Notes: a model not told the origin generated them from the letters alone. DNA of 64,000 bases from DASUWK01 sp036378435 (GCA_036378435.1 DASUWK010000023.1:25691-89690), one strand, 5' to 3'; counted from the first letter of the stretch, positions 32,476-41,656 are shown. Made by a program: numbers and translations.

Positions 32476-33206
32476 GCGTGAGCGCCGGAAGAGTCCTGGT
32501 CGTTGAGGACGACGAGGCGATACGCGACGTCGTCAAGTACAACCTGGTGGCCGCGGGCTACGAGGTGATGGAGGCGTCCGACGGCGCGATCGCGCTGCGC
32601 ACCGCCCGTACCGGCCGCCCCGACCTCGTGATCCTCGACCTCATGCTCCCAGGCATGAGCGGCCTCGAGGTCTGCCGCTCGCTGCGCCGGGATTCAGTGG
32701 TGCCGATCATCATGCTGACCGCGCGTGACAGCGAGACCGACCGCGTAGTCGGCCTGGAGCTCGGCGCCGACGACTACATCACCAAGCCGTTCTCGATGCG
32801 GGAGCTGCTGGCACGGGTCGGCGCCGTCCTGCGCCGGTCCACCGGGGCCGCAGCGCCGACCGAGGTACCGGAGAGGCAGCAGATCGGCTCGTTCACGATC
32901 GATCGGGCCGCGCGCCGCGTGATGCTCGACGGCCTCGAGCTGCAGCTCAGCCGGCGTGAGTTCGACCTCCTCTCCTTCCTGGTCGCCAACCCCGATCGGG
33001 TCCACTCGCGCGACTTCCTGCTCCAGCAGGTCTGGGGCTACGACTTCGGAGGCGACCGCAAGACCGTGGACGTTCATATTCGCTGGCTCCGCGAAAAGCT
33101 CGAGGAGCGCGTCCCCTTCCGCATCGCGACAGTCCGCGGTTCCGGCTACCGCCTCGACCTCCTCGCCACGAGCAGCAACAGCCCGGCCCAGTCGGCGTCG
33201 GCGTAA
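32472..33206 (+). CDS. phoB: PhoB-like response regulator
   Basis: 244 residues. Receiver domain: VLVVEDDEAIRDVV, phospho-acceptor Asp in LVILDLMLPGMSGLEV, Thr in IIMLTARD and Lys in ADDYITKPFS. C-terminal OmpR/PhoB winged helix: LSRREFDLLSFLVANPDRVH, DRKTVDVHIRWLREKLE and TVRGSGYRL. It should bind the Pho boxes at 30839-30929. The TTG start overlaps the phoU stop (TTGA) with GGAG 5 bases upstream; a GTG at 32478 is possible. Confidence 0.93.
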   Translation: MSVSAGRVLVVEDDEAIRDVVKYNLVAAGYEVMEASDGAIALRTARTGRPDLVILDLMLPGMSGLEVCRSLRRDSVVPIIMLTARDSETDRVVGLELGADDYITKPFSMRELLARVGAVLRRSTGAAAPTEVPERQQIGSFTIDRAARRVMLDGLELQLSRREFDLLSFLVANPDRVHSRDFLLQQVWGYDFGGDRKTVDVHIRWLREKLEERVPFRIATVRGSGYRLDLLATSSNSPAQSASA

Positions 33207-33208
33207 CC

Positions 33209-34144
33209 GTGGTCGGCGTTCGAGCCCTCGCGGGGGCACGTCAGCAGCGCCCCTCGCTCGACAACTACCAGCGGCTGTTGGTGGCGCTCGGACTGCTGAT
33301 ACCGGCGCTGCTCGTCCTGATCATCGCGATGCTGTTCATCGGCTCGCGAGAGTCCATGGGCCGCTTCGCGTTCGGCTTCCTCACTGGGCGGACGTGGGAT
33401 CCGGTGCATCAGCAGTTCGCCGCCCTTCCCTTCATATACGGCACGTTCGTGAGCAGCCTCATCGCGCTGCTGCTGGCGCTGATCATCGGCGTCGCCGTCG
33501 CGATCTTCCTGGCTGAGCCAGGGCTCGCCTGGCTCAAGGGGCCGATCGGGATCGCCATCGAGCTGCTGGCCGCGATCCCGAGCGTCGTCTACGGGATCTG
33601 GGCGCTGTTCGTGATGGCGCCTTGGGTCTACCTCCACATCTCGAGCGTCCTGGCCGACAAGGCGGGACAGCTGCCCGTTTTCGCGCAGCCCGCCCAGCAG
33701 GCGAGCATGCTCGCCGGCGCCCTGGTTCTAACGGTCATGATCCTGCCGTCGCTGGCCGCCGTCTCGCGCGACGTCATCCGAGCGGTTCCCGGCGCGATGC
33801 GTGAAGCCAGCTACGCCCTGGGCACGACGTGGTGGGAGACCACCTGGCGCGTCGTCCTGCCGGCGGCCCGCGCGGGCATCTTCGGCGCCGTGATCCTTGC
33901 CTTCGGGCGGGCGGTCGGAGAGACGATCGCGGTGACGATGGTGATCGGCAACCGGCCGTTCATCACCGCCTCCGTGGTGCAGCCCGCTTACACCCTCGCC
34001 AGCGTGATCGCCAACGAGTTCGTGGAGGCCACCGGCGGCCTTTACATCTCAGCTCTGATCGAGCTCGGGCTGATCCTGATCCTCCTCACCTTGGTGCTCA
34101 ACTTCGTGGCCCTCCTGCTGATCCGATCGGTGACGCGAGAGTGA
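33209..34144 (+). CDS. pstC: Phosphate ABC transporter permease PstC
   Basis: 311 residues with six membrane segments. The BPD-transport coupling motif is GAMREASYALGTTWWETTWR then VVLPAARAGI, with AFGRAVGETIAVTMVIGN after it, as in PstC. A periplasmic loop occupies about 140-165. It starts 3 bases after phoB, so a response regulator sits inside the transporter operon. It pairs with PstA to form the phosphate channel. Confidence 0.93.
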   Translation: MVGVRALAGARQQRPSLDNYQRLLVALGLLIPALLVLIIAMLFIGSRESMGRFAFGFLTGRTWDPVHQQFAALPFIYGTFVSSLIALLLALIIGVAVAIFLAEPGLAWLKGPIGIAIELLAAIPSVVYGIWALFVMAPWVYLHISSVLADKAGQLPVFAQPAQQASMLAGALVLTVMILPSLAAVSRDVIRAVPGAMREASYALGTTWWETTWRVVLPAARAGIFGAVILAFGRAVGETIAVTMVIGNRPFITASVVQPAYTLASVIANEFVEATGGLYISALIELGLILILLTLVLNFVALLLIRSVTRE

Positions 34145-34995
34145 GGCGCTTCCGCCGCCGCGCCTCCAACGCCGTCGCTCGCGCGATCGTGCTCCTGCTG
34201 GCCACGATCGCGATCGTGCCTCTGCTGCTGGTCCTGGTGTACGTGGTCCGTCAGGGCTTGCCGACGATGCTCGACCTGAACTTCTTCACGCAGTCGGAGC
34301 GTCCCGTGGGCATCCCCGGTGGCGGCGAATCGGCCGCGATCGTCGGGACGCTGGTGATCGTCGGGCTGGCTTCGCTCGCCGCGATCCCGATCGGCGTGCT
34401 GGCCGGGTTCTTCCTCGCGGAGATGGGGAACGGCTGGCTGGGCAGCCAGGTCCGGCTGGCCACCGACGTGCTCGTGGCGGCGCCGTCCATCGCGGTCGGT
34501 CTCTTCGCCTACACGGCGCTGGTCGCTCCGTTCAAGCACTTCTCGGCCCTTTCGGCCTCGGTGGCGCTCGCCGTGCTGATGCTTCCGATCGTCGCTCGAA
34601 TCACCGAGGGCGCCGTGCGCCTGGTGCCGGGAAGCCTGCGCGAATCGGGCGTGGCCCTCGGCCTGCCCCGCTACCGGGTCTCGCTGCAGCTGGTCCTACC
34701 GGCGGCGCTGCCGGGCGTCATCACGGGCGCCTTCCTCGCGGTGGCGCGGGCGGCCGGCGAGACGGCGCCGCTGCTGTTCACGGCCTTCGGCAACCAGCGC
34801 GTCGTGTTCGACCCGCGGCAGGAGATGGACTCACTGACGCTGGTCGTCTTCCGCAACGCTTTGACGCCATTCCCGCAACTGCAGAACGAGGCCTGGGCGG
34901 CCGCCCTGCTGCTGGTGCTCATCGTGCTGCTCGCCAACCTCACGACGCGGCTCGCCCTCCGGCGCCAGGCGCGCCTCGCGCAGCGCCTGGTCTAG
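34141..34995 (+). CDS. pstA: Phosphate ABC transporter permease PstA
   Basis: 284 residues with six membrane segments. The coupling motif is RLVPGSLRESGVALGLPRYR then VSLQLVLPAALPGVITG, followed by VARAAGETAPLLFTAFGN, characteristic of PstA. The GTG start overlaps the pstC stop (GTGA). Last gene of the pst operon; a hairpin region follows within 30 bases. Confidence 0.93.
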   Translation: MRRFRRRASNAVARAIVLLLATIAIVPLLLVLVYVVRQGLPTMLDLNFFTQSERPVGIPGGGESAAIVGTLVIVGLASLAAIPIGVLAGFFLAEMGNGWLGSQVRLATDVLVAAPSIAVGLFAYTALVAPFKHFSALSASVALAVLMLPIVARITEGAVRLVPGSLRESGVALGLPRYRVSLQLVLPAALPGVITGAFLAVARAAGETAPLLFTAFGNQRVVFDPRQEMDSLTLVVFRNALTPFPQLQNEAWAAALLLVLIVLLANLTTRLALRRQARLAQRLV

Positions 34996-35024
34996 CGCCT
35001 ACCCGCCCGCGGGCGCCCGCTTAT

Positions 35025-35085
35025 GGGTGATTTGCCGACAAATCACCCGCCGGAGCGCATGCCAGAGCGCCATTTGTCGGCAAAT
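35025..35085. repeat. Paired inverted ATTTG-N4-CAAAT hairpins after pstA
   Basis: GGGTGATTTG-CCGA-CAAATCACCC (35025-35048) is a perfect 10-bp hairpin. A second copy of its core in reverse orientation, ATTTGTCGGCAAAT, lies at 35072-35085, so ATTTGCCGACAAAT (35030-35043) and this copy are exact inverted complements 28 bases apart. There is no T-run. It may act as a 3' processing or termination structure of the pst mRNA or be a protein site. Confidence 0.55.
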
Positions 35086-35155
35086 CGCCCCGGTGCGGCA
35101 ATTACAGCGATCGTGCCCGCACTCGCAGGCCCCGCACTCGCCCGCGGGCGGCCGG

Positions 35156-35611
35156 TCAGACGTAGTAGCGGTAGATCGCCTCGGCGACGCAGGCCGGCTT
35201 CTCTTTGCCCTCGAGCTCGAACGTCAGTCCGACCGTGGCCTGTGCGCCGCCCTCGACATCCTCGACCTTGTTCAAGGTGGCGCCTACCCGCAGCTTCGAG
35301 CCGACCGGCACCGGGGACGGGAAACGCACCTTGTTCAGGCCGTAGTTGATGCCCATCCGGATACCGTCGACGCGCATGACCTGGGCGAAAAGGGGCACCG
35401 CGAGCGACAGCGTCAGGTAGCCGTGCGCGATGGGACCGCCGAAGGGACCGGCCTTCGCGCGCTCCGGGTCGACGTGAATCCACTGGTGATCCCCGGTCGC
35501 GTCGGCGAACTCGTTGACGCGCTCCTGCGTCACCTCGAGCCAGTCGCTGTACCCGAGGTGATCCCCCACTCGCTGCTTTAGTTCCTCGATACCGGAAATC
35601 TTCGTAGCCAT
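35156..35611 (-). CDS. MaoC-like (R)-hydratase / NodN-type hot-dog protein
   Basis: 151 residues. The hydratase-2 motif is visible: FADATGDHQWIHVDPERA then GPFGGPIAHGYLTLSL, with the catalytic Asp-x(4)-His pair. Family members hydrate trans-2-enoyl-CoA to (R)-3-hydroxyacyl-CoA. The ATG lies 6 bases after a GATATT -10-like element on the minus strand, so the mRNA may be leaderless. It is divergent from plsB, suggesting a link to acyl-chain supply. Confidence 0.87.
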   Translation of the reverse strand: MATKISGIEELKQRVGDHLGYSDWLEVTQERVNEFADATGDHQWIHVDPERAKAGPFGGPIAHGYLTLSLAVPLFAQVMRVDGIRMGINYGLNKVRFPSPVPVGSKLRVGATLNKVEDVEGGAQATVGLTFELEGKEKPACVAEAIYRYYV

Positions 35612-35623
35612 ATTGGCAATATC
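35610..35623 (-). promoter_or_regulatory. Palindromic -10 region of the MaoC-like gene
   Basis: ATATTGGCAATAT (35610-35622) is a perfect palindrome around one base. It overlaps both the candidate -10 GATATT (35618-35623 on the minus strand) and the ATG start. A repressor bound here would block a leaderless transcript. Confidence 0.42.
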
Positions 35624-35666
35624 GCATGAGAGGCAGGGCCGCGGCCGGGACCTAAACTGGTTCGCT

Positions 35667-38036
35667 ATGGCGAGATCGGAGACCCGCCCCGATCGTGTCC
35701 AGCAGCCGCAAGCGGCGCCTCCCGCCGCGGCCGGCCGCGGCAAGGTGCTCCTGAGCTTCGCTCAGACCAAAGCTGAGCGGCGCGCACTCGAGGACTGGCT
35801 GCTGCGCGATCGCGACGAGGGCGAGCGCGCCCCGGAGATGCTCGAGGCGAGCGATCCAGACCTGGGCGCTCGACTCCGAGAGCGGACCGACGATCCGGAG
35901 GTCGTCCCCGTCCGGGTGGCTTGGCTGCCGATCGACTACTCGGGACCGGCGGTCCACCTGAAGGACATCCTCACCCTCACCAATCCGCGTCATCCCCGAC
36001 AGCGCCAGCAGCAGCGGATCCTGCGCACCCACCCGGACCGGGTGCGCGTGCTGCAGGGAGCCGCCGCCAGCGTGAGCGACCTCGGGCGACGCTTCCGCGA
36101 CTTCAGCGGCGGCGGATCCGAGACCGAGTTCGCCGCCTTCGTGCGCCGGCAGGGCGTGCTCGCTCTCGATCGCGCGGAGCGCACGATCGTCGGCCAGCGC
36201 TACAAGGCGGCCCGGATGGTACCGGAGGAAGTGCTCGCGAGCGCGCACCTGCGCGATCGTCTGGGGGAGCTCGCGACATCGCTCGGGCGGCCGGCGGCGG
36301 ACGTCGCGCGCGAGGCCAAGAAATACCTCGAGGAGATGGCGGCCGAGCACAGCGAGCTGGCGATCGACTCGTGGGAGCAGTTCATACGATTTGTCGTGCG
36401 GCAGTACTCGATCGATATCGAGACGCAGCAGCTGGAGCGGCTGCGACGGATCGGCGCGCGCCACTCTCTGGCCTACCTGCCGAGCCACCGCAGCTACATG
36501 GACCCCTTCATCCTGCGCACCGTGCTGCACCGGCACGGGCTCCCGCCCAACCATGTTCTCGGCGGCATCAACGTCGCGTTCTGGCCGATGGGCACCATCG
36601 CGCGCCGCAGCGGCATCGTGTTCATCCGCCGCAGCTACAAGGACAAGCCGGTGTACAGCGTCGTGCTGCGCGAGTACATCAGCTACCTCATCCACAAGCG
36701 CTTCAACCTCGAGTGGTACATCGAGGGCGGCCGCACCCGCACCGGCAAGCTCAGGCCGCCGCGCTACGGCATCTTGGCCTACGTCATCGACGCCCTGCGT
36801 CACGGCGCCGAGGACGACGTCTATGTCGTGCCCACCGCCATCGTCTACGACCAGCTGCCTGAGGTCGGCGACATCGCCTTCGAAGACCAGGGGGGCGAGA
36901 AGGAGCGCGAGAGCTTCAAATGGATGATCGGCTACCTGCGCCGCCAGGCCGAGGTGCAGGGCACGGCCTACGTGCGGTTCGGCGAGCCGCTGTCACTGCG
37001 TGAGGCGATCCTCACGGCCGGCTCCGCCACTTCCGAGAACGGTCACCACCCGCCGGCGCAAGAGCGCGACCTGACGATCGAGAAGGTGGCGTTCGAGATC
37101 ATGCACCGCATCAACCGGGCGACGCCGATCACGCCGCCGGCACTGCTCACGACCGCTCTGCTGGGCATCGCGGACCGCGCGCTCACGCTCGGGGAGCTGC
37201 GTCACGTTCTCGAGCCACTGCTGGACTACGTGACGCGCCGCAACGTGCCGATCACCGAAGACATCCTCCAGCGCGAGGGCGGCCTGCGCGGTCTGCTCGA
37301 CGCACTGACTCGCACCGGCTTGGTGACGCTTCACACCGGCGGTCCGGAAGACGCTTGGAGCGTCACGCCCGCGCGTCATCTGGAGGCCGCGTTCTACCGC
37401 AACAGCATCGTCCACTACCTGCTGAACCGCGCGATCGTCGAGCTCATCGCGATGCGCGCCGCGGAGGAGCCGTTCGACGACGCGCTCAGGGAGGCGTGGC
37501 ACGCCTCCCTTGAGCTGCGCGACCTGCTGAAGTTCGAGTTCTTCTTCGCGCCCCGCGAGGAGTTCGGGCAGGAGCTGCGCGCGGAGCTCGCGGCCTTCGA
37601 CCCCGATTGGGAGACCCGCGGCGCGGAGCAGGAGCAGGTCTGGGACCACCTGACCTCGACGCGCCTTTTCGTGGCCCACCGCGTCCTCGGCCCCTACATC
37701 CAGGCCTACTACGTGGTCGCCGACCGGCTGGCCGCGCTCGACCCGAGCGAGAAGATCGATGAGAAGGAGTTTGTGAAGCTCTGCATCGGCACGGCGCGCC
37801 AGTACCGCGCGCAGCAGCGCATCTGGTCGAGCGAGGCGATCTCGAAGGAGCTGTTCACGAACGCGCTGCGGCTGGCCGACAACCGCGGGCTGCTGACGCC
37901 GGGCGACGACGAGCTGCAGGCTCGCCGCAAGGCGCTGGCCACGGAGCTGCGCATCCTGCTGTTCCGCGTGAGGCGCATACGTGACCTGGCGGTGCGCGAC
38001 CTCGACACAGTTATCGAAGGCTGGCCCGCGCGATGA
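35667..38036 (+). CDS. plsB: Glycerol-3-phosphate acyltransferase PlsB
   Basis: 789 residues, the size of long PlsB proteins. The acyltransferase block I HxxxxD is H274-D279 (SHRSYMDPF). Further blocks are GIVFIRRSYKD, YIEGGRTRTGKLRPPRYG and VPTAIVYDQLPE. The N-terminal 200 and C-terminal 300 residues are helical, as in membrane-associated PlsB. It transfers an acyl chain to position 1 of glycerol-3-phosphate. A TAAACT element lies 8 bases before the ATG. It overlaps the HAD-PlsC gene (ATGA), which carries out the next steps. Confidence 0.92.
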   Translation: MARSETRPDRVQQPQAAPPAAAGRGKVLLSFAQTKAERRALEDWLLRDRDEGERAPEMLEASDPDLGARLRERTDDPEVVPVRVAWLPIDYSGPAVHLKDILTLTNPRHPRQRQQQRILRTHPDRVRVLQGAAASVSDLGRRFRDFSGGGSETEFAAFVRRQGVLALDRAERTIVGQRYKAARMVPEEVLASAHLRDRLGELATSLGRPAADVAREAKKYLEEMAAEHSELAIDSWEQFIRFVVRQYSIDIETQQLERLRRIGARHSLAYLPSHRSYMDPFILRTVLHRHGLPPNHVLGGINVAFWPMGTIARRSGIVFIRRSYKDKPVYSVVLREYISYLIHKRFNLEWYIEGGRTRTGKLRPPRYGILAYVIDALRHGAEDDVYVVPTAIVYDQLPEVGDIAFEDQGGEKERESFKWMIGYLRRQAEVQGTAYVRFGEPLSLREAILTAGSATSENGHHPPAQERDLTIEKVAFEIMHRINRATPITPPALLTTALLGIADRALTLGELRHVLEPLLDYVTRRNVPITEDILQREGGLRGLLDALTRTGLVTLHTGGPEDAWSVTPARHLEAAFYRNSIVHYLLNRAIVELIAMRAAEEPFDDALREAWHASLELRDLLKFEFFFAPREEFGQELRAELAAFDPDWETRGAEQEQVWDHLTSTRLFVAHRVLGPYIQAYYVVADRLAALDPSEKIDEKEFVKLCIGTARQYRAQQRIWSSEAISKELFTNALRLADNRGLLTPGDDELQARRKALATELRILLFRVRRIRDLAVRDLDTVIEGWPAR

Positions 38037-39628
38037 GCAAGGTCATCGAGCCGCTCCTGCAGGAGATAGAGGACGGACCGTCCGGGCCGCGAGTAGGCGC
38101 CTTCTTCGACTTCGACGGCACCCTGATCGCCGGCTACTCGGCGACCGTCTTCCTGCGCGACTCGCTGCTGAAGCGCGAGGTGCAGCCGGAAGCCCTGGCC
38201 CGGGCGGCGATGGCGGGCCTCGAGATGCGGCTGCGCGGCGCGGACGTCACCAGGCTCATCGAGCTGGCGGCGGTGCACTGGGCCGGGCGGCCCGAGTCCG
38301 AGCTCGAGGACCTCAGCCGCCGGCTCTTCCACGACCACATCGCGGGGATGATCTATCCAGAGGCACGCGAGCTGGTCAAGGCCCATCAGCGGATGGGCCA
38401 CACGGTTGTGATCGCGACCTCAGCCACTCGCTACCAGGCGGCGCCCGTCGCCGAGGACCTCGGCATCGAGCACGTCCTGAGCTCGCGGGCCGACGTCCTG
38501 GACGGCATCCTGACCGGGCGCCTCGGGGGCTCGGTTCTGTGGGGCGAGAACAAGGCCAAGGCGGTGCGCGAGTTCTCCCGCCGCCACCGCGTGACCCTTT
38601 CGCGCAGCCACGGGTACGCCGACGGCGACGAGGACGTGCCGTTCCTGTCTGCGGTCGGGTATCCGCACCCGCTGAACCCGCAGCCTCAGCTGGCGCGCTA
38701 CGCCGGGGAGAAGGGCTGGCGGGCTTACCGCTTCCGAAGCCGCGGCACGCCGAGCCGCACCCAGGTTGCGCGCACGGTGGCGGCGCTGTCCGCGCTGCCG
38801 GTCAGCGGCCTCGTCGCCGGCGCCGTGGGCCTGATGAACCGCAGCCGCCGGGACGCGGCCAACTTCGCCACCGCCGTCGGGTCGGAACTGGCGCTCGGCA
38901 TCGCCGGGGTGCGGGTGCGCGTCGTGCGCGGCGAGCAGCATCTCTGGTCGCGCCGGCCGGCGGTCTTCATCTTCAATCACCAGAGCTCGCTGGACATGTT
39001 CGTGCTGGGCCACCTGATCAAGCAGGACCTGGGCGGCGTGGCCAAGAAAGAGCTCGCGCGCGATCCGCTCTTCGGGCCCATGGGGATGCTGGTGCCGATC
39101 GCGTACGTCGACCGCGCCAACAGCGCCAGCGCGCGCGAAGCGTTGAAGCCGGTCGTGGACATGCTCAACGAGGGGATCTCGTTCGCGATCGCCCCCGAGG
39201 GCACTCGCTCCGAGAGCCCGAAGCTGAAGCCGTTCAAGAAGGGCGCGTTCCACATCGCGATGCAGGCGGGAGTGCCGCTGGTGCCGATCGTGATCCGCAA
39301 CGCGGGCGAGCTGATGTGGCGCGGCTCGTTCTTCCCGCGGCCGGGCACGATCGAGGTCGTCATCCTGCCGCCGGTCTTCCCGGACGGTTGGACCGTGGAG
39401 GACGTCGGCGAGCACGCCGCCGAGGTCGAGCAGATGTACCGCGACACGCTCGAGAACTGGCCCGGCGTCGAGCCGGAGCCTAAGCCGGTGGGGTCGTCAA
39501 ACGGTCACTCGAAGGTTCCGCCGCCCGAGCAGGCACGTGAGCGTCCAGCCAGTCGAGCACGGTCCCGATCACCTCGGCCTGCTCGGGCTCGTTCATCGTC
39601 TCGTGGTAGAGGCCCTCGTAACGCTTGA
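38033..39628 (+). CDS. HAD-IB hydrolase fused to 1-acylglycerol-3-phosphate acyltransferase (PlsC)
   Basis: 531 residues. The N-terminal HAD-IB domain has FFDFDGTLIAGYS (nucleophile Asp), TVVIATSATRYQ and HGYADGDEDVPFL. The second half is a PlsC domain with the HxxxxD at H316-D321 (NHQSSLDMF), GVAKKELARDPLFGPMG, PEGTRSESPKLKPFKKG and VPLVPIVIRNAG. It should make phosphatidic acid and perhaps dephosphorylate a product. The last 50 residues are Ser/Arg/Pro-rich and encoded opposite the 3' end of the lipase gene. The fusion is known in actinobacteria. Confidence 0.92.
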   Translation: MSKVIEPLLQEIEDGPSGPRVGAFFDFDGTLIAGYSATVFLRDSLLKREVQPEALARAAMAGLEMRLRGADVTRLIELAAVHWAGRPESELEDLSRRLFHDHIAGMIYPEARELVKAHQRMGHTVVIATSATRYQAAPVAEDLGIEHVLSSRADVLDGILTGRLGGSVLWGENKAKAVREFSRRHRVTLSRSHGYADGDEDVPFLSAVGYPHPLNPQPQLARYAGEKGWRAYRFRSRGTPSRTQVARTVAALSALPVSGLVAGAVGLMNRSRRDAANFATAVGSELALGIAGVRVRVVRGEQHLWSRRPAVFIFNHQSSLDMFVLGHLIKQDLGGVAKKELARDPLFGPMGMLVPIAYVDRANSASAREALKPVVDMLNEGISFAIAPEGTRSESPKLKPFKKGAFHIAMQAGVPLVPIVIRNAGELMWRGSFFPRPGTIEVVILPPVFPDGWTVEDVGEHAAEVEQMYRDTLENWPGVEPEPKPVGSSNGHSKVPPPEQARERPASRARSRSPRPARARSSSRGRGPRNA

Positions 39629-40361
39629 GCGTCTTGTCGGCTGAGCCGGCCCGGTCGTAGACGAGCGGCGCCGCCTTCGGTGACACCAGGCGGTCCGCCG
39701 TGCCCTGGAAGACGAGCAGCGGCAGCGTGATCTCGGGCAGCCGCTCGGCTGCCGAGTTGGCGATGTCGAGGATCTCGGCTCCGGTGCGCGCCGCCACCTT
39801 GCCCCGATAGTTCAGCGGGTCGGTGTCGTACGCCTTGACCACATCGGGGTCTCGGCTGACGGCGGTGCCGTCGAGCTGCAGCACCCCGGCTCCGGGCGCC
39901 ACCCGGGACAGCAGCCTGCCCACCGCAACGGTGACCGGGTTGACGTTTTCGATCACGAGCGCGGGCGCCGAGAGGATCAGGCCGCTGAGCTCGGATTGGT
40001 GCTCTAAAGCAAAGGCGAAGGCGATGGCGCCGCCCATGGAGTGCCCGAGTAGGAAGACGGGAGCGCCGGGATGATGGTCACGCTGAACGGCGATGAACGC
40101 ATGGAGGTCGGCCGCGGTCTGGGCGATGCTGTCGATCAGGGTCCGCTTGCCGCCGGAGCGACCATGCCCCCGGTGGTCGATCGCATAGGCCGCGTAGCCG
40201 CGCTCGGCGAGGGCCTGGCCGACGTGCGCGTAGCGCCCGCCGTGCTCGGCGAGGCCGTGAGCGATGAACACGACGCCCTTCGGGTCGCCGTCGGGCAGCC
40301 AGCCCTGCGAGTAGAGCTCCACCCCGCTGCCGCCTTTGGTCCGGTTCTCAACATGCTTCAT
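39480..40361 (-). CDS. Monoacylglycerol lipase-like alpha/beta hydrolase
   Basis: 293 residues. The nucleophile elbow is GHSMGG, the oxyanion region VFIAHGLAEHGGRYA, the acid in LVFQGTADRLVSP and the catalytic His in LYHETMNEPE. The lysophospholipase/monoglyceride lipase pattern AIDHRGHGRSGG is present. It probably releases fatty acids from monoacylglycerols. It starts 5 bases after gpsA on the same strand. Its last 149 bases overlap the C-terminal tail of the HAD-PlsC gene on the other strand. Confidence 0.88.
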   Translation of the reverse strand: MKHVENRTKGGSGVELYSQGWLPDGDPKGVVFIAHGLAEHGGRYAHVGQALAERGYAAYAIDHRGHGRSGGKRTLIDSIAQTAADLHAFIAVQRDHHPGAPVFLLGHSMGGAIAFAFALEHQSELSGLILSAPALVIENVNPVTVAVGRLLSRVAPGAGVLQLDGTAVSRDPDVVKAYDTDPLNYRGKVAARTGAEILDIANSAAERLPEITLPLLVFQGTADRLVSPKAAPLVYDRAGSADKTLKRYEGLYHETMNEPEQAEVIGTVLDWLDAHVPARAAEPSSDRLTTPPA

Positions 40362-40366
40362 CTGTC

Positions 40367-41374
40367 TTAACCCGCCTCCAGTTCATGAGTCGGCCGCCGC
40401 TGGAGCAGCCCGGCGAAGGCCTCGATCGGCGTCTTGCTCTCGTGGCACACGCAGTACACCTCGTGCGCGATCGGCAGGTCGAGCCCGTGCTCTCGCGCCA
40501 GCTCCTCGACCACCCTAGAAGTCTTCACGCCTTCCGCCACCATCTTCATCTCGGTCGTGATCTCTTCGATGCTCCGACCTTTGGCCAGCTCCACGCCGAC
40601 CGTGCGGTTCCGGGAGAGATTGCTGATGCAGGTGGCGATCAGGTCGCCAGCACCGGCGAGGCCGGCGAACGTGTGCATCTCGCCGCCGAGCTCCATCCCG
40701 AGGCGCGTGAGCTCGGCCAGGCTCCGCGAGATGACCAGGGCCAGAGTGTTGTCGCCCGTGCTGAGGCCCGACGCCATGCCCGCGGCGATGGCGAACACGT
40801 TCTTCAGCGGGCCGGAGATCTCGGCCCCGACGACGTCGGTGCCGGCGTAGACGCGGAACAGGGTCGAGCGGAAGATGTCCTGCAGCGAGCGGGCCACGTG
40901 GGCGTCGGGCATCGCGAGCAGCGCCGCGGCGGCGAAGCCGTCCAGGATCTCGCGGGCCAGGTTCGGACCGGCCAGCACGCCGGCCGGGTGGCCGGGCAGC
41001 ACCTCGCTGATGATCTCGGTCATCCGCTTGTTGCTGTCCTGCTCAAGGCCCTTGGTCAGGCTGACGATTGGAATCCAGGGCCGAACGTACGGCGAGGCCT
41101 CCTCGAGCACTGCCCGAAAGCCGTGGGAGGGGACGGCCATGACCAGGACGTCGGCCTGGCCCGCGGCTTCCTCCAGCGAGGACGTTGACCGCAGGCCCTT
41201 GTACAGCGGCCGCTCGCCGGTGTAGCCGCTGTTGGTGTGGTCCTCCTGGATCTCGCGCGCCACGTCGTCGCGCCGCGCCCAGATGATCGTCGAATTCCGG
41301 CGCGCGACGATCGAGGCGACGGTCGTGCCCCAGGAGCCCGCGCCGATCACGGCGACGTTGACGGGACGCGTCAT
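40367..41374 (-). CDS. gpsA: NAD(P)-dependent glycerol-3-phosphate dehydrogenase
   Basis: 335 residues. The N-terminal Rossmann motif is VIGAGSWGT. LSLTKGLE-type and LAGPNLAREI segments follow. The catalytic lysine region is ISGPLKNVFAIAAGMASGL and FAGLAGAGDLIATCIS completes the signature. It reduces dihydroxyacetone phosphate to the glycerol-3-phosphate used by PlsB, encoded 2.3 kb away. First gene of a two-gene unit with the lipase. Confidence 0.95.
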   Translation of the reverse strand: MTRPVNVAVIGAGSWGTTVASIVARRNSTIIWARRDDVAREIQEDHTNSGYTGERPLYKGLRSTSSLEEAAGQADVLVMAVPSHGFRAVLEEASPYVRPWIPIVSLTKGLEQDSNKRMTEIISEVLPGHPAGVLAGPNLAREILDGFAAAALLAMPDAHVARSLQDIFRSTLFRVYAGTDVVGAEISGPLKNVFAIAAGMASGLSTGDNTLALVISRSLAELTRLGMELGGEMHTFAGLAGAGDLIATCISNLSRNRTVGVELAKGRSIEEITTEMKMVAEGVKTSRVVEELAREHGLDLPIAHEVYCVCHESKTPIEAFAGLLQRRPTHELEAG

Positions 41375-41414
41375 GCCACCAAGAGGATAGGCGCGGTTTC
41401 GCCTCCCAGCCGCT

Positions 41415-41606
41415 TCAGCGCCGGCGGCGGCGCTCCTCGGATTCCACGCGCTGGGCCACCCGCGAGCTCCACCAGTGGTTGAGGTCGTCGATCACCTTCG
41501 GCAGCAGCATGATGGCCGCGATCGGCCCGCCGACCAGGTTGATCACCTGCCAAGGCTGGATTTCGGGTGCGCCCGCCAGGTGCTGCACGGGCAGGGATGG
41601 GTCCAC
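41415..41606 (-). CDS. Small hypothetical protein (63 aa), one hydrophobic segment
   Basis: 63 residues from a GTG. A hydrophobic stretch WQVINLVGGPIAAIMLLPKV is followed by a charged helix ending in five arginines. It may be a small membrane-associated protein. No ribosome site is obvious. It fills the gap between gpsA and the flippase-like gene; function unknown. Confidence 0.4.
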   Translation of the reverse strand: MDPSLPVQHLAGAPEIQPWQVINLVGGPIAAIMLLPKVIDDLNHWWSSRVAQRVESEERRRRR

Positions 41607-41656
41607 TGCAAACGATCATGCCAAGACAAGCGACAGTGTTGCTTGTGGTTAATCCA

